DNA of 64,000 bases, from NCBI GenBank assembly GCA_009694285.1, contig SHVK01000005.1, forward strand, positions 1 through 64,000, read 5' to 3'. The DNA is from Candidatus Nanopelagicaceae bacterium (GTDB lineage: Bacteria > Actinomycetota > Actinomycetes > Nanopelagicales > Nanopelagicaceae). The position numbers were made by a program, and so were the translations under genes. The notes under the pieces are model-generated. The model was given only the letters and a program-made list of their open reading frames with translations. It did not search any database and was not told where the DNA came from. Positions 33,575 through 43,167 of this stretch are shown here, piece by piece; within the stretch, counting starts at the first letter, position 1, and every line of letters begins with the position of its first letter.

Positions 33575-34354
33575 CTAATTGGCTCTGGCAAACCAACGCC
33601 CACCTTCGACAGTTAAATTAATCGACAAACCAAAAGTTTGCGAAATATTTTGCGAAGTTAAAACTTGATCTATTAGACCCGCGGCCACGATCGCCCCATC
33701 TCGAAGTAATAATGCATGAGTAGTTCCAGTTGGAATCTCTTCAACATGGTGTGTGACCAGCAAACTTGTAGGAGCGGAAGGATCTAAAGCCAATGCGCTT
33801 AAGCGAGTCAGGAGGTCTTCTCGAGCGCCTAGATCAAGGCCTGCAGCTGGTTCATCTAAAATCAATAATTCAGGATCAGGCATTAGTGCTCTAGCTATTT
33901 GTACCCGTTTTCGTTCACCCTCACTCATGCTTCCAAAATTTTGATCTCGATTTTGCGAAACTCCAAATAAGGAAAGCATTCCCATCGCTCGTGATTCATC
34001 CCATAAGTCGTAAACCTCTTGCCATCTACCGGTGACCGCCCAAGCAGCGGTCATAACCACATCTAGTGCGCACTCGTCGGGCGGAATTCGATCAGTTAGA
34101 GCTGCGCTACTAAGCCCGATTCGGTGACGTAACTCAAATACATCTACTCGACCCAACAACTCATCCAGAACCCTTGCCTGCCCTTTTGTAGGGTGTATTA
34201 AAGTCGCAGCAATAGCGATCAAGGAAGTTTTCCCAGCACCATTGGGCCCTAAAATCACCCAACGTTGACCCTCTTCAACTCGCCAAGTAATCGGACCCAA
34301 GATTTGGCGCCCACCACGGGTCAAACAAAGTTCATGAAAATCAATTACTGACAC
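33575..34354 (-). CDS. Orphan ABC transporter ATP-binding protein
   Basis: A 259-residue ABC ATPase: Walker A GPNGAGKTS, Q-loop region RIGLSSAAL, signature SEGERKRVQIARAL, Walker B LLILDEP and the His switch VTHH. No permease gene adjoins it, and the next gene is divergent serB, an arrangement recurrent in Actinobacteria. It resembles the YlmA/ModF-like soluble ATPases. I prefer the GTG at 34354 (VSVIDFHELCLTRGG), since upstream codons overlap the serB promoter region and lack similarity. Partner and substrate unknown. Confidence 0.87.
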   Translation of the reverse strand: MSVIDFHELCLTRGGRQILGPITWRVEEGQRWVILGPNGAGKTSLIAIAATLIHPTKGQARVLDELLGRVDVFELRHRIGLSSAALTDRIPPDECALDVVMTAAWAVTGRWQEVYDLWDESRAMGMLSLFGVSQNRDQNFGSMSEGERKRVQIARALMPDPELLILDEPAAGLDLGAREDLLTRLSALALDPSAPTSLLVTHHVEEIPTGTTHALLLRDGAIVAAGLIDQVLTSQNISQTFGLSINLTVEGGRWFARAN

Positions 34355-34440
34355 AAGAGTAAAACCTACCTGATGTGAAGCCATAATCAGCGCAAAAGTC
34401 TCCAACGGAGCTGAAGGGATTGACGCTAACCTTGCCCACT

Positions 34441-35370
34441 GTGAGCGCGTTGATAACCCTTTCTGGCATCGCCCAACCCCGAATCACCCAGAAAATCCTG
34501 GCTTTTGTGAGCGATTTAGAAATTATCGAAGTAAACGAAAAAATCATTGCCGGAGAAATATTTTTATCTGTGAAGACAACCAGCCCCGCTGCCAAAATCT
34601 TAACCTCCTCTAATTTCTTGAATTTGCAAAATTTTGCAAATTTTTCAGCATTAACGGTTGATTGTGTTGCGATAAAGACCGTCGTATCCCGCTCTGTTAA
34701 GAATCGCTCAATTGGAAAAAAACGTTTACTCCTACTTGATGTGGATTCAACTCTAATCCAAGAAGAAGTAATTGAATTATTAGCAAACAAGGCTGGAGCC
34801 GGTGCGGAAGTGGCGCGAATAACTGCTGCTGCCATGTCAGGTCAAATTGAATTTGCGGCGGCATTAGATGCCAGAGTAAGACTTTTAAGTGGATTGCCAG
34901 AAAAAGTGTTGGAGGAAGTTCGGAAAGAGATTACATTGACAGCAGGTGCTCGTGAATTGATCTCGGCTTTGCAGAAATTAGGGCACCAAGTTGGAATAGT
35001 TTCTGGTGGTTTTATAGATGTAATTCAACCATTGGCAAAGGAATTGCTCATTGATTTCATAAGAGCAAACAAATTAGAAATTATCGATGGAAAATTAACT
35101 GGCCACTTAGAAGGAAGCACTATAGATAGAGCAGGTAAAGCTCAAGCTCTTTGTGATTTTGCAAAAATTTCAGATGTGGAAATCGCTGAAACTGTCGCGA
35201 TTGGTGATGGAGCTAACGATATAGATATGCTGAAAATCGCCGGTATTGGAATCGCTTTCAATGCTAAACCGATTTTACAATCGGTCGCAGATGTCTCCTT
35301 AAATAGCCCTCACTTAGATTCAGCACTTTACTTAATGGGACTTTCTGAGGCAGAAATTGCACTTATTTAA
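34441..35370 (+). CDS. serB: Phosphoserine phosphatase
   Basis: Last step of serine synthesis: releases phosphate from L-phosphoserine. The HAD core from about residue 95 has motif I LLLLDVDSTLIQEE (nucleophile Asp and acid Asp), motif II SGGF, a Lys in RAGKAQAL and motif IV IGDGANDIDML. The N-terminal 90 residues are poorly conserved and stand where other SerB proteins carry ACT domains. The frame opens at TTG 34420; GTG 34441 lies eight bases after TAACCT and is preferred as a leaderless start. It ends with a four-base overlap with convergent hisG. Confidence 0.92.
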   Translation: MSALITLSGIAQPRITQKILAFVSDLEIIEVNEKIIAGEIFLSVKTTSPAAKILTSSNFLNLQNFANFSALTVDCVAIKTVVSRSVKNRSIGKKRLLLLDVDSTLIQEEVIELLANKAGAGAEVARITAAAMSGQIEFAAALDARVRLLSGLPEKVLEEVRKEITLTAGARELISALQKLGHQVGIVSGGFIDVIQPLAKELLIDFIRANKLEIIDGKLTGHLEGSTIDRAGKAQALCDFAKISDVEIAETVAIGDGANDIDMLKIAGIGIAFNAKPILQSVADVSLNSPHLDSALYLMGLSEAEIALI

Positions 35371-36209
35371 AGTCGGCAAGCATGAATATCGGTAACTAAA
35401 ATCCCCCGAGCACCCAAAGACCATAAATCATCCATTATCCGATGAGCCTCATGGCGTTTAACCATTGCTCTAATTGCCACCCACCCTTCTACTCTTAAAG
35501 GAGAAATTGTGGGCGATTCAATCCCTGGCGTTAATGCACAAGCTGCATCAACCAATTCACTTTTAACGTCATAATCCATCAATACATACTGTCTAGCAAT
35601 AATCACACTATTTAATCTATGAATTAGGACCTGCATTTCTTCAGTAGTTATAGAACTGGAAATTAAGACAGCTTCACTTTCAAGTATTGAATCCCCTATG
35701 ACTTTTAAGCCCGCTTGACGCAAAGTGTTACCTGTTGACACGACATCAGCAATTGCATCTGCCACACCCAGTCTTACTGCGCTTTCAACAGCTCCATCAA
35801 GTTGGACTACTTCAGCTCTAATTGATTTACTCACCAAATAATTCTTAACCAAGCCGGGATATGAGGTCGCAACTCTTTTTCCATTAAGCATGGAGATATC
35901 CTCACCACTCACCGATGTCGATACCCCAAAACGAAATGTTGATCTACCAAAACCTAGTGATAGCAACTCATGTGCATCCACAGCCGAATCCAATAATAAA
36001 TCTCGGCCAGTTATTCCAATATTCAACTCACCAGATGCAACATAAATTGCAATATCTCGAGGTCTTAAATAATAAAATTCGATCTGATTAACATCATCTA
36101 AAGTCACTAAGTCGCGCGAATCTGATCTTTGTTTGTACCCTGCCTCTATTAGTATTTTAATTGAATCCTCGGCAAGAGAACCTTTATTTGGAAGAGCTAC
36201 ACGTAACAT
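35367..36209 (-). CDS. hisG: ATP phosphoribosyltransferase, long form
   Basis: Commits PRPP and ATP to histidine synthesis. The 280-residue length is that of the hexameric HisG-L form, with a C-terminal PII-like regulatory domain (about 205-280, ending RGILVTDIHACRL) that binds histidine. Catalytic parts include LRVALPNKGSLAEDSI, the DIAIYVASGELNIGITGRDLL segment and the PRPP loop DAIADVVSTGNTLRQAGL. It is the last gene of the 20-gene minus-strand array, 23 bases after hisE; other his genes are not in the window. Confidence 0.95.
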   Translation of the reverse strand: MLRVALPNKGSLAEDSIKILIEAGYKQRSDSRDLVTLDDVNQIEFYYLRPRDIAIYVASGELNIGITGRDLLLDSAVDAHELLSLGFGRSTFRFGVSTSVSGEDISMLNGKRVATSYPGLVKNYLVSKSIRAEVVQLDGAVESAVRLGVADAIADVVSTGNTLRQAGLKVIGDSILESEAVLISSSITTEEMQVLIHRLNSVIIARQYVLMDYDVKSELVDAACALTPGIESPTISPLRVEGWVAIRAMVKRHEAHRIMDDLWSLGARGILVTDIHACRL

Positions 36210-36232
36210 TAAGACCCACTTTTCTAAGTATT

Positions 36233-36496
36233 CTAAAGTTCTTGGTAAACCGCATCCATTTCAATTTCACGGGCCAGCATCATTACCTGCAAATAATAAA
36301 GTAGTTGACTTATTTCAAGCGCTAAATCTTCATCACTTTCATACTCAGCCGCCATCCAAACTTCAGCCGCCTCTTCAATGATCTTCTTCCCTATCGCATG
36401 AACTCCCCCAGCTAGTAACTCTGAGGTGTTAGATCCTGCTGGTCGAGTTCGAGCTATCTCCCCCAGCTCACGCCATAGTTCTTCAAAGGTTTTCAC
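36233..36496 (-). CDS. hisE: Phosphoribosyl-ATP pyrophosphatase
   Basis: Second step of histidine synthesis: hydrolyses phosphoribosyl-ATP to phosphoribosyl-AMP. The 87-residue stand-alone all-alpha MazG-like protein has [38 protein letters not shown], containing the E-x2-E and E/D metal ligands (about 36-68). Stand-alone hisE paired with hisG is the actinobacterial arrangement. A 38-base gap separates it from rpe. Confidence 0.93.
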   Translation of the reverse strand: MKTFEELWRELGEIARTRPAGSNTSELLAGGVHAIGKKIIEEAAEVWMAAEYESDEDLALEISQLLYYLQVMMLAREIEMDAVYQEL

Positions 36497-36534
36497 ATCT
36501 CTTAGGATAGTGCAGCACTAAGATATGTTGCGTA

Positions 36535-37212
36535 CTATTTACTTGAATTATTGAGTTGATTTAGTGCTAGCGCACGCAACTTTCGGACCATTAGCGCTGG
36601 GTCCGATGATTTATACACCGCTGATCCCGCCACAAAGGTATCGGCTCCAGCTCGAGTAGCAATCTCGATTGTTTCAGTCGAGATACCTCCGTCAACCTGC
36701 AACCAAATATCTCTTGATGATGAGTTCAATGCTGCGCGAACTTGTGAAACTTTTGCCATTTGATTTTCCATAAAACTTTGCCCACCAAAACCTGGCTCTA
36801 CCGTCATAACCAAGACCATATCCACTAGATCAATTAAATCTGAGATAACTTTAAATGGCGTATTTGGTTTTATAGCGACCCCGGCCCTTGCTCCGTGTTT
36901 TTGTATTTCACTTATCAACTTCTTGGGATTATCGCTTGCTTCGATATGAAAAGTGACACTTGTAGAGCCAATTTCGGCATATTCAACACCAATACGATCG
37001 ACATCTGCAACCATTAAGTGAACATCTATATCGATTGGACAGTTAGCAATAATCTTTGAAGCAGCATTAAAATCAAAAGTAAAATTCGGAACAAAAATAT
37101 TGTCCATAACATCAAGATGGATCAAATCCGAATCTTTGGCTACTTTAGCAATCTCATTAGCAAGATCGTCGAAATCGGCATTTAGAATACTTGGAGTTAT
37201 CCGGATATCCAT
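36535..37212 (-). CDS. rpe: Ribulose-phosphate 3-epimerase
   Basis: Interconverts ribulose 5-phosphate and xylulose 5-phosphate in the pentose phosphate pathway. The 225-residue TIM barrel shows the family order: ITPSILNADF, LIHLDVMDNIFVPN (His and Asp metal ligands), DVHLMV, VEPGFGGQSF and QVDGGI. The open frame continues 17 codons upstream into rsmB; ATG 37212 (MDIRITPSIL) is the true start with AGGA about ten bases before. It feeds ribose phosphate, hence PRPP, to the his and pyr genes in the same array. Confidence 0.95.
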   Translation of the reverse strand: MDIRITPSILNADFDDLANEIAKVAKDSDLIHLDVMDNIFVPNFTFDFNAASKIIANCPIDIDVHLMVADVDRIGVEYAEIGSTSVTFHIEASDNPKKLISEIQKHGARAGVAIKPNTPFKVISDLIDLVDMVLVMTVEPGFGGQSFMENQMAKVSQVRAALNSSSRDIWLQVDGGISTETIEIATRAGADTFVAGSAVYKSSDPALMVRKLRALALNQLNNSSK

Positions 37213-37222
37213 GCTAATAATC

Positions 37223-38554
37223 CTACTTTGCCACTCGCTGAAATACTGCCAAGAACATTCCATCAGTTCCGTGTAGCCCGGGCCAAAGTTGGATATTCGG
37301 TGAATCTGGTAAATTCATTACTTCAGGAAAAAACTCAAGTACTGGAATTTGGATAAATTCTGGGTTGCCTTCGAGAAACCATTTAACATTTTCAATTGTT
37401 TCAGCAGGATGTGGTGAGCAGGTCACATATCCCAAAACTCCACCTACTCTAATCAATTTAGCAGCACTCGCTAATAAACCTTTTTGGATTTCGACTAAAC
37501 CTTGAATTTCAAATTCTTTCTTGCGCCATCTAGCATCTGGTCTTCTTCGCAACGCACCAAGACCAGAACACGGGGCATCAATTAATATTCGAGTGAAGGA
37601 ACTTTCTGTAAATGCTGGATTCAAACCATCACTAATAACAATTTTATTAGTAGACCTTTGCACCAACTTGGCCCGGTGTGGGGCGATCTCATTTGCAATA
37701 AAATTGATATTACGTTCAGCAGCCCATCGATCAAGAAGCGCGCTTTTACCTCCTGGCCCCGCGCACATATCAAGCCAAAACCCATCTTCTTTGATTGGGA
37801 TATCGGCAAATGCTTTACTTACTAAAAAAGATCCTTGGTCTTGCACACTTGCTCGTAAGCCCCTAATTGCGGCAATCTCTGCAGGGTCCCCAGTGATCTC
37901 AACACCACTATCCACCCAGTGCGCGGGGGCAAAACTTTCATTGCTTTCCAATAATTCACTTTGCGTGGCCTGGCCTGGCCAACCAATTACACATACTTTA
38001 GGATTTTTATTATTTGCAATGCACTCTTCTTCAACACGAATAATGTCGCCGAGGCGCTTTAAGTAACTCTCTAAAATCCATCTGGGGTGAGAGTATTGAA
38101 TTGCAAGTTGATCCAACTTGTCAGTAAATCCGAGATTTGTAATCCATTGATCAAAATCAAATTTTGAAATTTTTCGTAAAATTGCATTTACAAAGCCAGA
38201 ACTAGATTGATTTATCTCCTGCTTGGTTAGAGTTACTGCTGTATCAACTGCGGCATGTGAGGCCACACGCATGTTGAGAAGCTGATGAGCACCCATTCTC
38301 AAAACTTCGCGCACTTCTAAATCAAGATCCTGAACTGGCCTATTGCTGACGCTATCAATAATCCGATCGTAAGTTCCACGCATTCGAATTGATCCATAAA
38401 CAATTTCGGTTACCAGTGATTTGTCAGCTACCGAAAGATTGCTTTCTTTCAGGAAATTCGGTAGTGCTAAATTTGCATAACTGTGTTCTTTTTCGATAGA
38501 GATTAAAGCTTTTAATGCAACTCTACGTGAATCGAGACCATTTGCGTCAGACAT
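37223..38554 (-). CDS. rsmB: 16S rRNA (cytosine-967-C5)-methyltransferase
   Basis: Methylates C967 of 16S rRNA with SAM. The 443-residue protein has an N-terminal NusB-like RNA-binding domain (about 1-140) and a C-terminal Rossmann methyltransferase with LDMCAGPGGKSALLDRW, the APCSGLGALRRRPDARWRK motif and the catalytic VTCSPHP cysteine. It overlaps fmt by eight bases, giving the classical def-fmt-rsmB order, and ends ten bases before rpe. Confidence 0.94.
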   Translation of the reverse strand: MSDANGLDSRRVALKALISIEKEHSYANLALPNFLKESNLSVADKSLVTEIVYGSIRMRGTYDRIIDSVSNRPVQDLDLEVREVLRMGAHQLLNMRVASHAAVDTAVTLTKQEINQSSSGFVNAILRKISKFDFDQWITNLGFTDKLDQLAIQYSHPRWILESYLKRLGDIIRVEEECIANNKNPKVCVIGWPGQATQSELLESNESFAPAHWVDSGVEITGDPAEIAAIRGLRASVQDQGSFLVSKAFADIPIKEDGFWLDMCAGPGGKSALLDRWAAERNINFIANEIAPHRAKLVQRSTNKIVISDGLNPAFTESSFTRILIDAPCSGLGALRRRPDARWRKKEFEIQGLVEIQKGLLASAAKLIRVGGVLGYVTCSPHPAETIENVKWFLEGNPEFIQIPVLEFFPEVMNLPDSPNIQLWPGLHGTDGMFLAVFQRVAK

Positions 38555-39467
38555 ATTTATTTTCTATTGCATCAACTCTCATTTGAATTCCTCGGCTCCA
38601 TTCAGAACCTGACATTATTTTCTTACCGCTACTTTGAACCTTCAAGATTTCAAGGTCAAAATCACGAGTCGCTACATATAGTTTTTGATTAACGCAAGTA
38701 ATAGTTCCGTAAGGCTTGTTGCTGCTCGTTTCGCTCACGCCGACTTCATAAATATAGATATCATTATCACGGAATGATGTTTTGGCACGAGGTGTTGGAT
38801 TCAACGCACGAATCATATTTTTAATTGAGATTGCCGGGCTATTCCAATCTATCCGCAATTCACTCTTATCAATTTTTGGGGCAAAACTAAAATTCTCTAC
38901 AGATTGCGGTAATGGCGTTTCTAAATTCCGTATTTTTAGCAAAGTTTGATCGAGCATCTCAGGAATCATTTTACTCATTCTGTTTAAACACTCTCCTGAT
39001 GATTCCATTTGTAATATTGAAACTGTTTTTTGAATAAAAATTGGTCCAGTATCCATTCCAGGATCTAATTGGAAAATTGAAATCCCGGTTGATTCTTCCC
39101 CATTCCAAATCGCTCTTTGCACCGGCGCTGCTCCACGAAATTTAGGTAACATCGAAAAATGCACATTTATCCAGCCATATTTAGGCATTTGTAAAAATTC
39201 CTTTGGTATCAATTTTCCGTAAGCAATCACCACAACTAAATCTGCCGATTCGATAGCTTCCTTCGTCTCTGGTAAGTTGATGGAAGTATAAATAGGAATC
39301 AAATAGGTTTTCGCAAAAATTGCAACAGGGGAATCAATCAATTCGCTACTTCTACCTTGCGCTGCTGCCGGTCGAGTTAACACGCCCACTAGTTCATGCT
39401 CGGAAGAAAATATCCATTCTAAAGTTGGTAAAGCTACATTAGGAGTACCGGCAAATAAGATACGCAC
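38547..39467 (-). CDS. fmt: Methionyl-tRNA formyltransferase
   Basis: Formylates initiator Met-tRNA with 10-formyl-THF. The 306-residue protein has the N-terminal MRILFAGTPNVALPTLEW, the catalytic NVHFSMLPKFRGAAPVQRAI (Asn and His) and DPGMDTGPIF, followed by the C-terminal OB-like tRNA-binding domain. The stop of def and start of fmt overlap by one base (TAATG), coupling formylation to deformylation. Confidence 0.95.
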   Translation of the reverse strand: MRILFAGTPNVALPTLEWIFSSEHELVGVLTRPAAAQGRSSELIDSPVAIFAKTYLIPIYTSINLPETKEAIESADLVVVIAYGKLIPKEFLQMPKYGWINVHFSMLPKFRGAAPVQRAIWNGEESTGISIFQLDPGMDTGPIFIQKTVSILQMESSGECLNRMSKMIPEMLDQTLLKIRNLETPLPQSVENFSFAPKIDKSELRIDWNSPAISIKNMIRALNPTPRAKTSFRDNDIYIYEVGVSETSSNKPYGTITCVNQKLYVATRDFDLEILKVQSSGKKIMSGSEWSRGIQMRVDAIENKYV

Positions 39468-40012
39468 TAACTACCAAAACCAAAAGTAGGGTGTGGTGAA
39501 ATCCGGATTTCGGGCTTAACTATTCCAAACCATTCAGATTCACGGACTTCACGTAAAGCTTCTTTTCGTAAATCTTTTGTCAATCTGTCAATAAACAAAA
39601 TTCCATCCAGGTGATCGGTTTCATGCTGAATGCATCTAGCCATTAATTCGCTACCTACTACTTCAACCGGTTCACCGTGCATATTAAAACCTTGCGCAAC
39701 TACCGAAAATGCTCTTTTACAATCATAAACAAGTCCGGGGAAAGACAAGCACCCTTCATCCCCTTCTTGTTCATCTACGCTTAATTGCAACTTTGGATTT
39801 ATTAGATACCCTACTTCTTCCTCTATATTCCAAGTGAAAACTCTAAGTGAAACCCCGATTTGCGGAGCCGCCAAACCTGCTCCCCCAGCGTCGAGCATCG
39901 TTTCGGTGAGATCTCTGACTAAATTTCGCAACTCTTTATCAAAAGTTACAACTTCCAGCGACGGGGTGGCCAAGACGGGGTCCCCGAATAACCTAATCGC
40001 TTGAGTGCTCAT
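39467..40012 (-). CDS. def: Peptide deformylase
   Basis: Removes the N-formyl group from nascent proteins. The 181-residue protein shows all three motifs: GAGLAAPQIG (45-54), EGCLS with metal ligand C88 and QHETDHLDG with H130, E131 and H134. The short N-terminal and C-terminal tails fit the actinobacterial form. It lies nine bases after priA and overlaps fmt by one base. Confidence 0.96.
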   Translation of the reverse strand: MSTQAIRLFGDPVLATPSLEVVTFDKELRNLVRDLTETMLDAGGAGLAAPQIGVSLRVFTWNIEEEVGYLINPKLQLSVDEQEGDEGCLSFPGLVYDCKRAFSVVAQGFNMHGEPVEVVGSELMARCIQHETDHLDGILFIDRLTKDLRKEALREVRESEWFGIVKPEIRISPHPTFGFGS

Positions 40013-40021
40013 GATGATATT

Positions 40022-41962
40022 TTACAGTTCAATTGGGTCTACTCGTACCTTTAAAGCCGTTAAACCATGAGCACTTCTAATCCGGCAATAATGAAGTACA
40101 TCATCAACTAAATCTTGGGCTTGATGGTCCAAGCCTCTCAAAATGATCTTGGAAAGATAAATATCATCTGTAGATTGAAGCGATGATACTAAATATTTTC
40201 CAGAGAATTCCAATGCCATATTATGCACATCTGTGTGCGGACCTATGACACTAACCGCTTTAAATTGAGGCGGCAGATGCAAAGCGGTTCGTTCCAATAA
40301 ATCTCGACTTGCAGCATGCCAAGGATCCCATCGTAATAAAGCTTGAAAATTTGGATTCGATACGACTACATCCAAAAATACTTGTGCATTTTTTGTGGCG
40401 AGAGCGCTGACGGAAAACCAATTCAGACGCGCTTGTTCCTCAGCATTGACTGATGCCCGCTCCAGAAAGATTCTAGAATCTAAAAAGACAATTGCTGCAT
40501 AACCTTTTTTCGCCTGAGGTTCACTTCCGGGTGTTGCGAGAACTATGCAAGAATCTTCTATCTCATCCAAGATCATCGACTCTTGATTTGAATTACGAAT
40601 AGGAGTTCCAGGGAAGGCCTTGCCTATTTCTTCTAGAGTTCTCTCGTCACCAATCGCAGCATGTCGAAATGCACTACCTGCACAATATGTGCATTGCCAA
40701 TCTGATTGGAAAACCCCACACAACCCACAAACAATATTTTTGTTTACAGATGCGATTATTAATTTTCCACCGCATTGACAGCGCGCATGATTTGCGCATT
40801 TTTGACAAATTAAAGAACGAATATATCCTCTCAAGGGAACTTGAACTAATACTGGCCCTGTTTGTAAACCTCTTTGAATAGTTTTCCATGCTTTAGTAGA
40901 TATCCGGCCGCGCTGATCTGGAGAACTGATCTCTGATATGCCAATGAATTTTGGTGAGTACTCTTTAAAGATTTCTTGAAGTGGATTCAGTGGTTTTAAC
41001 CAACCAGCTAACAGATATTTTGTGGCAATTAAAGAAGGAGAAAGACTTCCCAAGATCAGAGAGCAACCCTCTTGCTTAGTACGTTCTATAGCTACCTCTC
41101 GAGCGTGCCATCCTGGACTCCTAATTTCACTATAATTTTTATTACCTTCCTCCCAAACAATAATTAATGACAATCTTTGGATTGGCAAAAATATAGCGCC
41201 TCGAACTCCAATCACTAACTGAACATTTCCTTTTAGGATTTCCAGATAATTTGAATACCGTTGGCTTTTGGTTAATTCCGAACTCCAAGTGCAGATATTT
41301 TTACCTAGACCACTTGCGAGGAATACTTGTAAACATCTATCAACACTCTTTGAATCCGGAACCAATATTAATATGTTTCCACTTCGTAACTTGCAAAATT
41401 CCGCCATTAATTCGAAAGGCTCAGTTGCGGGAAGTGGAGTCCAGATAACATGTGAAGCCTCGCCATTTTTTAGTGATTCAAAATATGATTGTGGGTAATG
41501 CTTGATAATTTCATTATTTCTCGGTTGTGGTGCAGAGTAACTTAATGAGACATTTTTTACCGAACTAACTGCTGATGGGAGTGCAAAACGTAGAACATCC
41601 ATAATATTGCCTGCATATTTATGTGCTACCGTGCGCGATAAATTCAATATATTTGCTGTTAACAATGGAGTTTCATTATTGACTTTATCTAAATACTGCA
41701 TTCGCCCAATATGTGCTGAACTATTCGCTCTACCAACAATATATCCGTCACATTTCCGACCATTAAATGGTACAAGAACCGATACGCCAGGTTTTGCAAT
41801 TTCTGATAACTCTTCAGGAACTAAGAAATCAAACTCCTGATCTAGATGAAATACTCCGGTATCAACTAAAACTCGAGCAATGGGAGAGTTATTGGCAGGT
41901 TTTCCAGGAATTTTTGGCGTTCTTTGCCTAACTAATGTTAAGGCTTTTGGTACTTGCGCCAC
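40022..41962 (-). CDS. priA: Primosomal protein N' (PriA), helicase motifs degenerate
   Basis: Replication-restart factor that recognises branched DNA. The 646-residue protein keeps the N-terminal 3'-DNA-binding domain (LVDTGVFHLDQEFDFLVP, FNGRKCDGYIVG) and the paired zinc cysteines (CQKCANHARCQCGG and CGLCGVF/CTYC, about 384-430). The ATPase motifs are eroded: where GxTGSGKT is expected the sequence reads TPLPATEPFE, and DEEH is replaced by WEEGN. Such ATPase-deficient PriA is known in Actinobacteria. It starts with GTG seven bases after metK. Confidence 0.9.
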   Translation of the reverse strand: MAQVPKALTLVRQRTPKIPGKPANNSPIARVLVDTGVFHLDQEFDFLVPEELSEIAKPGVSVLVPFNGRKCDGYIVGRANSSAHIGRMQYLDKVNNETPLLTANILNLSRTVAHKYAGNIMDVLRFALPSAVSSVKNVSLSYSAPQPRNNEIIKHYPQSYFESLKNGEASHVIWTPLPATEPFELMAEFCKLRSGNILILVPDSKSVDRCLQVFLASGLGKNICTWSSELTKSQRYSNYLEILKGNVQLVIGVRGAIFLPIQRLSLIIVWEEGNKNYSEIRSPGWHAREVAIERTKQEGCSLILGSLSPSLIATKYLLAGWLKPLNPLQEIFKEYSPKFIGISEISSPDQRGRISTKAWKTIQRGLQTGPVLVQVPLRGYIRSLICQKCANHARCQCGGKLIIASVNKNIVCGLCGVFQSDWQCTYCAGSAFRHAAIGDERTLEEIGKAFPGTPIRNSNQESMILDEIEDSCIVLATPGSEPQAKKGYAAIVFLDSRIFLERASVNAEEQARLNWFSVSALATKNAQVFLDVVVSNPNFQALLRWDPWHAASRDLLERTALHLPPQFKAVSVIGPHTDVHNMALEFSGKYLVSSLQSTDDIYLSKIILRGLDHQAQDLVDDVLHYCRIRSAHGLTALKVRVDPIEL

Positions 41963-41969
41963 CTGACAC

Positions 41970-43163
41970 TCACAATCCTAATGCGCTGCGTAACTCCGTT
42001 GCTCTATTTGTTTGCTCCCAAGCAAATTCTGGCAGTTCACGACCAAAATGACCATAGCTACTTGTTTTCCGATAAATCGGGCGCAATAAGTTCAAATCAC
42101 GAATAATTGCTGCAGGTCTAAGGTCAAAAACTTCCATAACTGCACTTTGAATCTTTTCCTCAGAAAGCGCACTTGTTCCAAAAGTTTCCACAAAAAAACC
42201 AACTGGTTTTGCTTTACCAATCGCGTAAGCAACCTGAACTTCACATCGATCTGCTAGTCCAGCCGCAACCACATTTTTAGCTACCCATCTCATGGCATAC
42301 GCCGCTGAACGATCCACTTTTGAAGGATCTTTACCGCTAAATGCGCCTCCACCATGGCGGGCCATTCCGCCATATGAATCAACAATAATCTTTCGGCCAG
42401 TTAAGCCAGCATCACCCATTGGTCCGCCAACCACAAATCGTCCAGTTGGATTTATGTATGCATTAATAATTTTACTTGGCAGTTCATACATTTCAAGAAC
42501 AGGTGCAATAACTTCTCGCATTAAATCTTTATGTAAAACTTTCTCTAGATCTACACCTTCGGCATGTTGGGTCGAGACAACGACGGTATCTAAGCGAACC
42601 GGACGATGCCCGTCATACTCGATAGTTACTTGTGTTTTTCCATCTGGCCGTAAATACGCCAGCGTTCCATTTTTACGGACTTTAGCAAGTTGCTCGGCCA
42701 ATCTATGTGCCATTGCAATAGGTAATGGCATTAACTCTGGGGTGTCATTACACGCGTATCCAAACATTAAACCTTGGTCGCCTGCTCCTTGTAAATCTAA
42801 TGGGTCTACTGATGACTCATTTCGTCTTTCAAAGGCATCATCAACGCCTTGGGCAATATCTGGCGATTGTTTTCCTAACAAAATATTGATTCCGCAAGAT
42901 TGTGCGTCAAATCCAACATCATTTGAGGTATATCCAATGTCGGAGACCACGCTACGAATTAATGACATTAAATCAGGCGCAGCGGTAGTTGTCACCTCAC
43001 CTGCAATGTGGATCTGTCCAGTAGTTAAAAGTGTTTCAACAGCGACGCGTGACTGAGGATCTTGAGCTAGAAAACTGTCCAGAATCGCATCTGAAATTTG
43101 GTCAGCCATCTTGTCAGGGTGGCCTTCGGTAACAGACTCAGAGGTGAAGAGGCGATTTGGCAC
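41970..43163 (-). CDS. metK: S-adenosylmethionine synthase
   Basis: Makes SAM from methionine and ATP in the cytoplasm. The 397-residue protein is full length with [21 protein letters not shown] at the N-terminus, [12 protein letters not shown] (hexapeptide) at about 127-138 and [16 protein letters not shown] at about 273-288. Only four bases separate it from coaBC and seven from priA, so there is no room for a SAM riboswitch. It supplies SAM to the methyltransferases rsmB and trmI and links with metH. Confidence 0.97.
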   Translation of the reverse strand: MPNRLFTSESVTEGHPDKMADQISDAILDSFLAQDPQSRVAVETLLTTGQIHIAGEVTTTAAPDLMSLIRSVVSDIGYTSNDVGFDAQSCGINILLGKQSPDIAQGVDDAFERRNESSVDPLDLQGAGDQGLMFGYACNDTPELMPLPIAMAHRLAEQLAKVRKNGTLAYLRPDGKTQVTIEYDGHRPVRLDTVVVSTQHAEGVDLEKVLHKDLMREVIAPVLEMYELPSKIINAYINPTGRFVVGGPMGDAGLTGRKIIVDSYGGMARHGGGAFSGKDPSKVDRSAAYAMRWVAKNVVAAGLADRCEVQVAYAIGKAKPVGFFVETFGTSALSEEKIQSAVMEVFDLRPAAIIRDLNLLRPIYRKTSSYGHFGRELPEFAWEQTNRATELRSALGL

Positions 43164-43167
43164 TGCG

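Noticed and set aside
42292-43056. 254-codon open frame opposite metK
   Set aside because: Antisense to the highly conserved metK; no recognisable motif.
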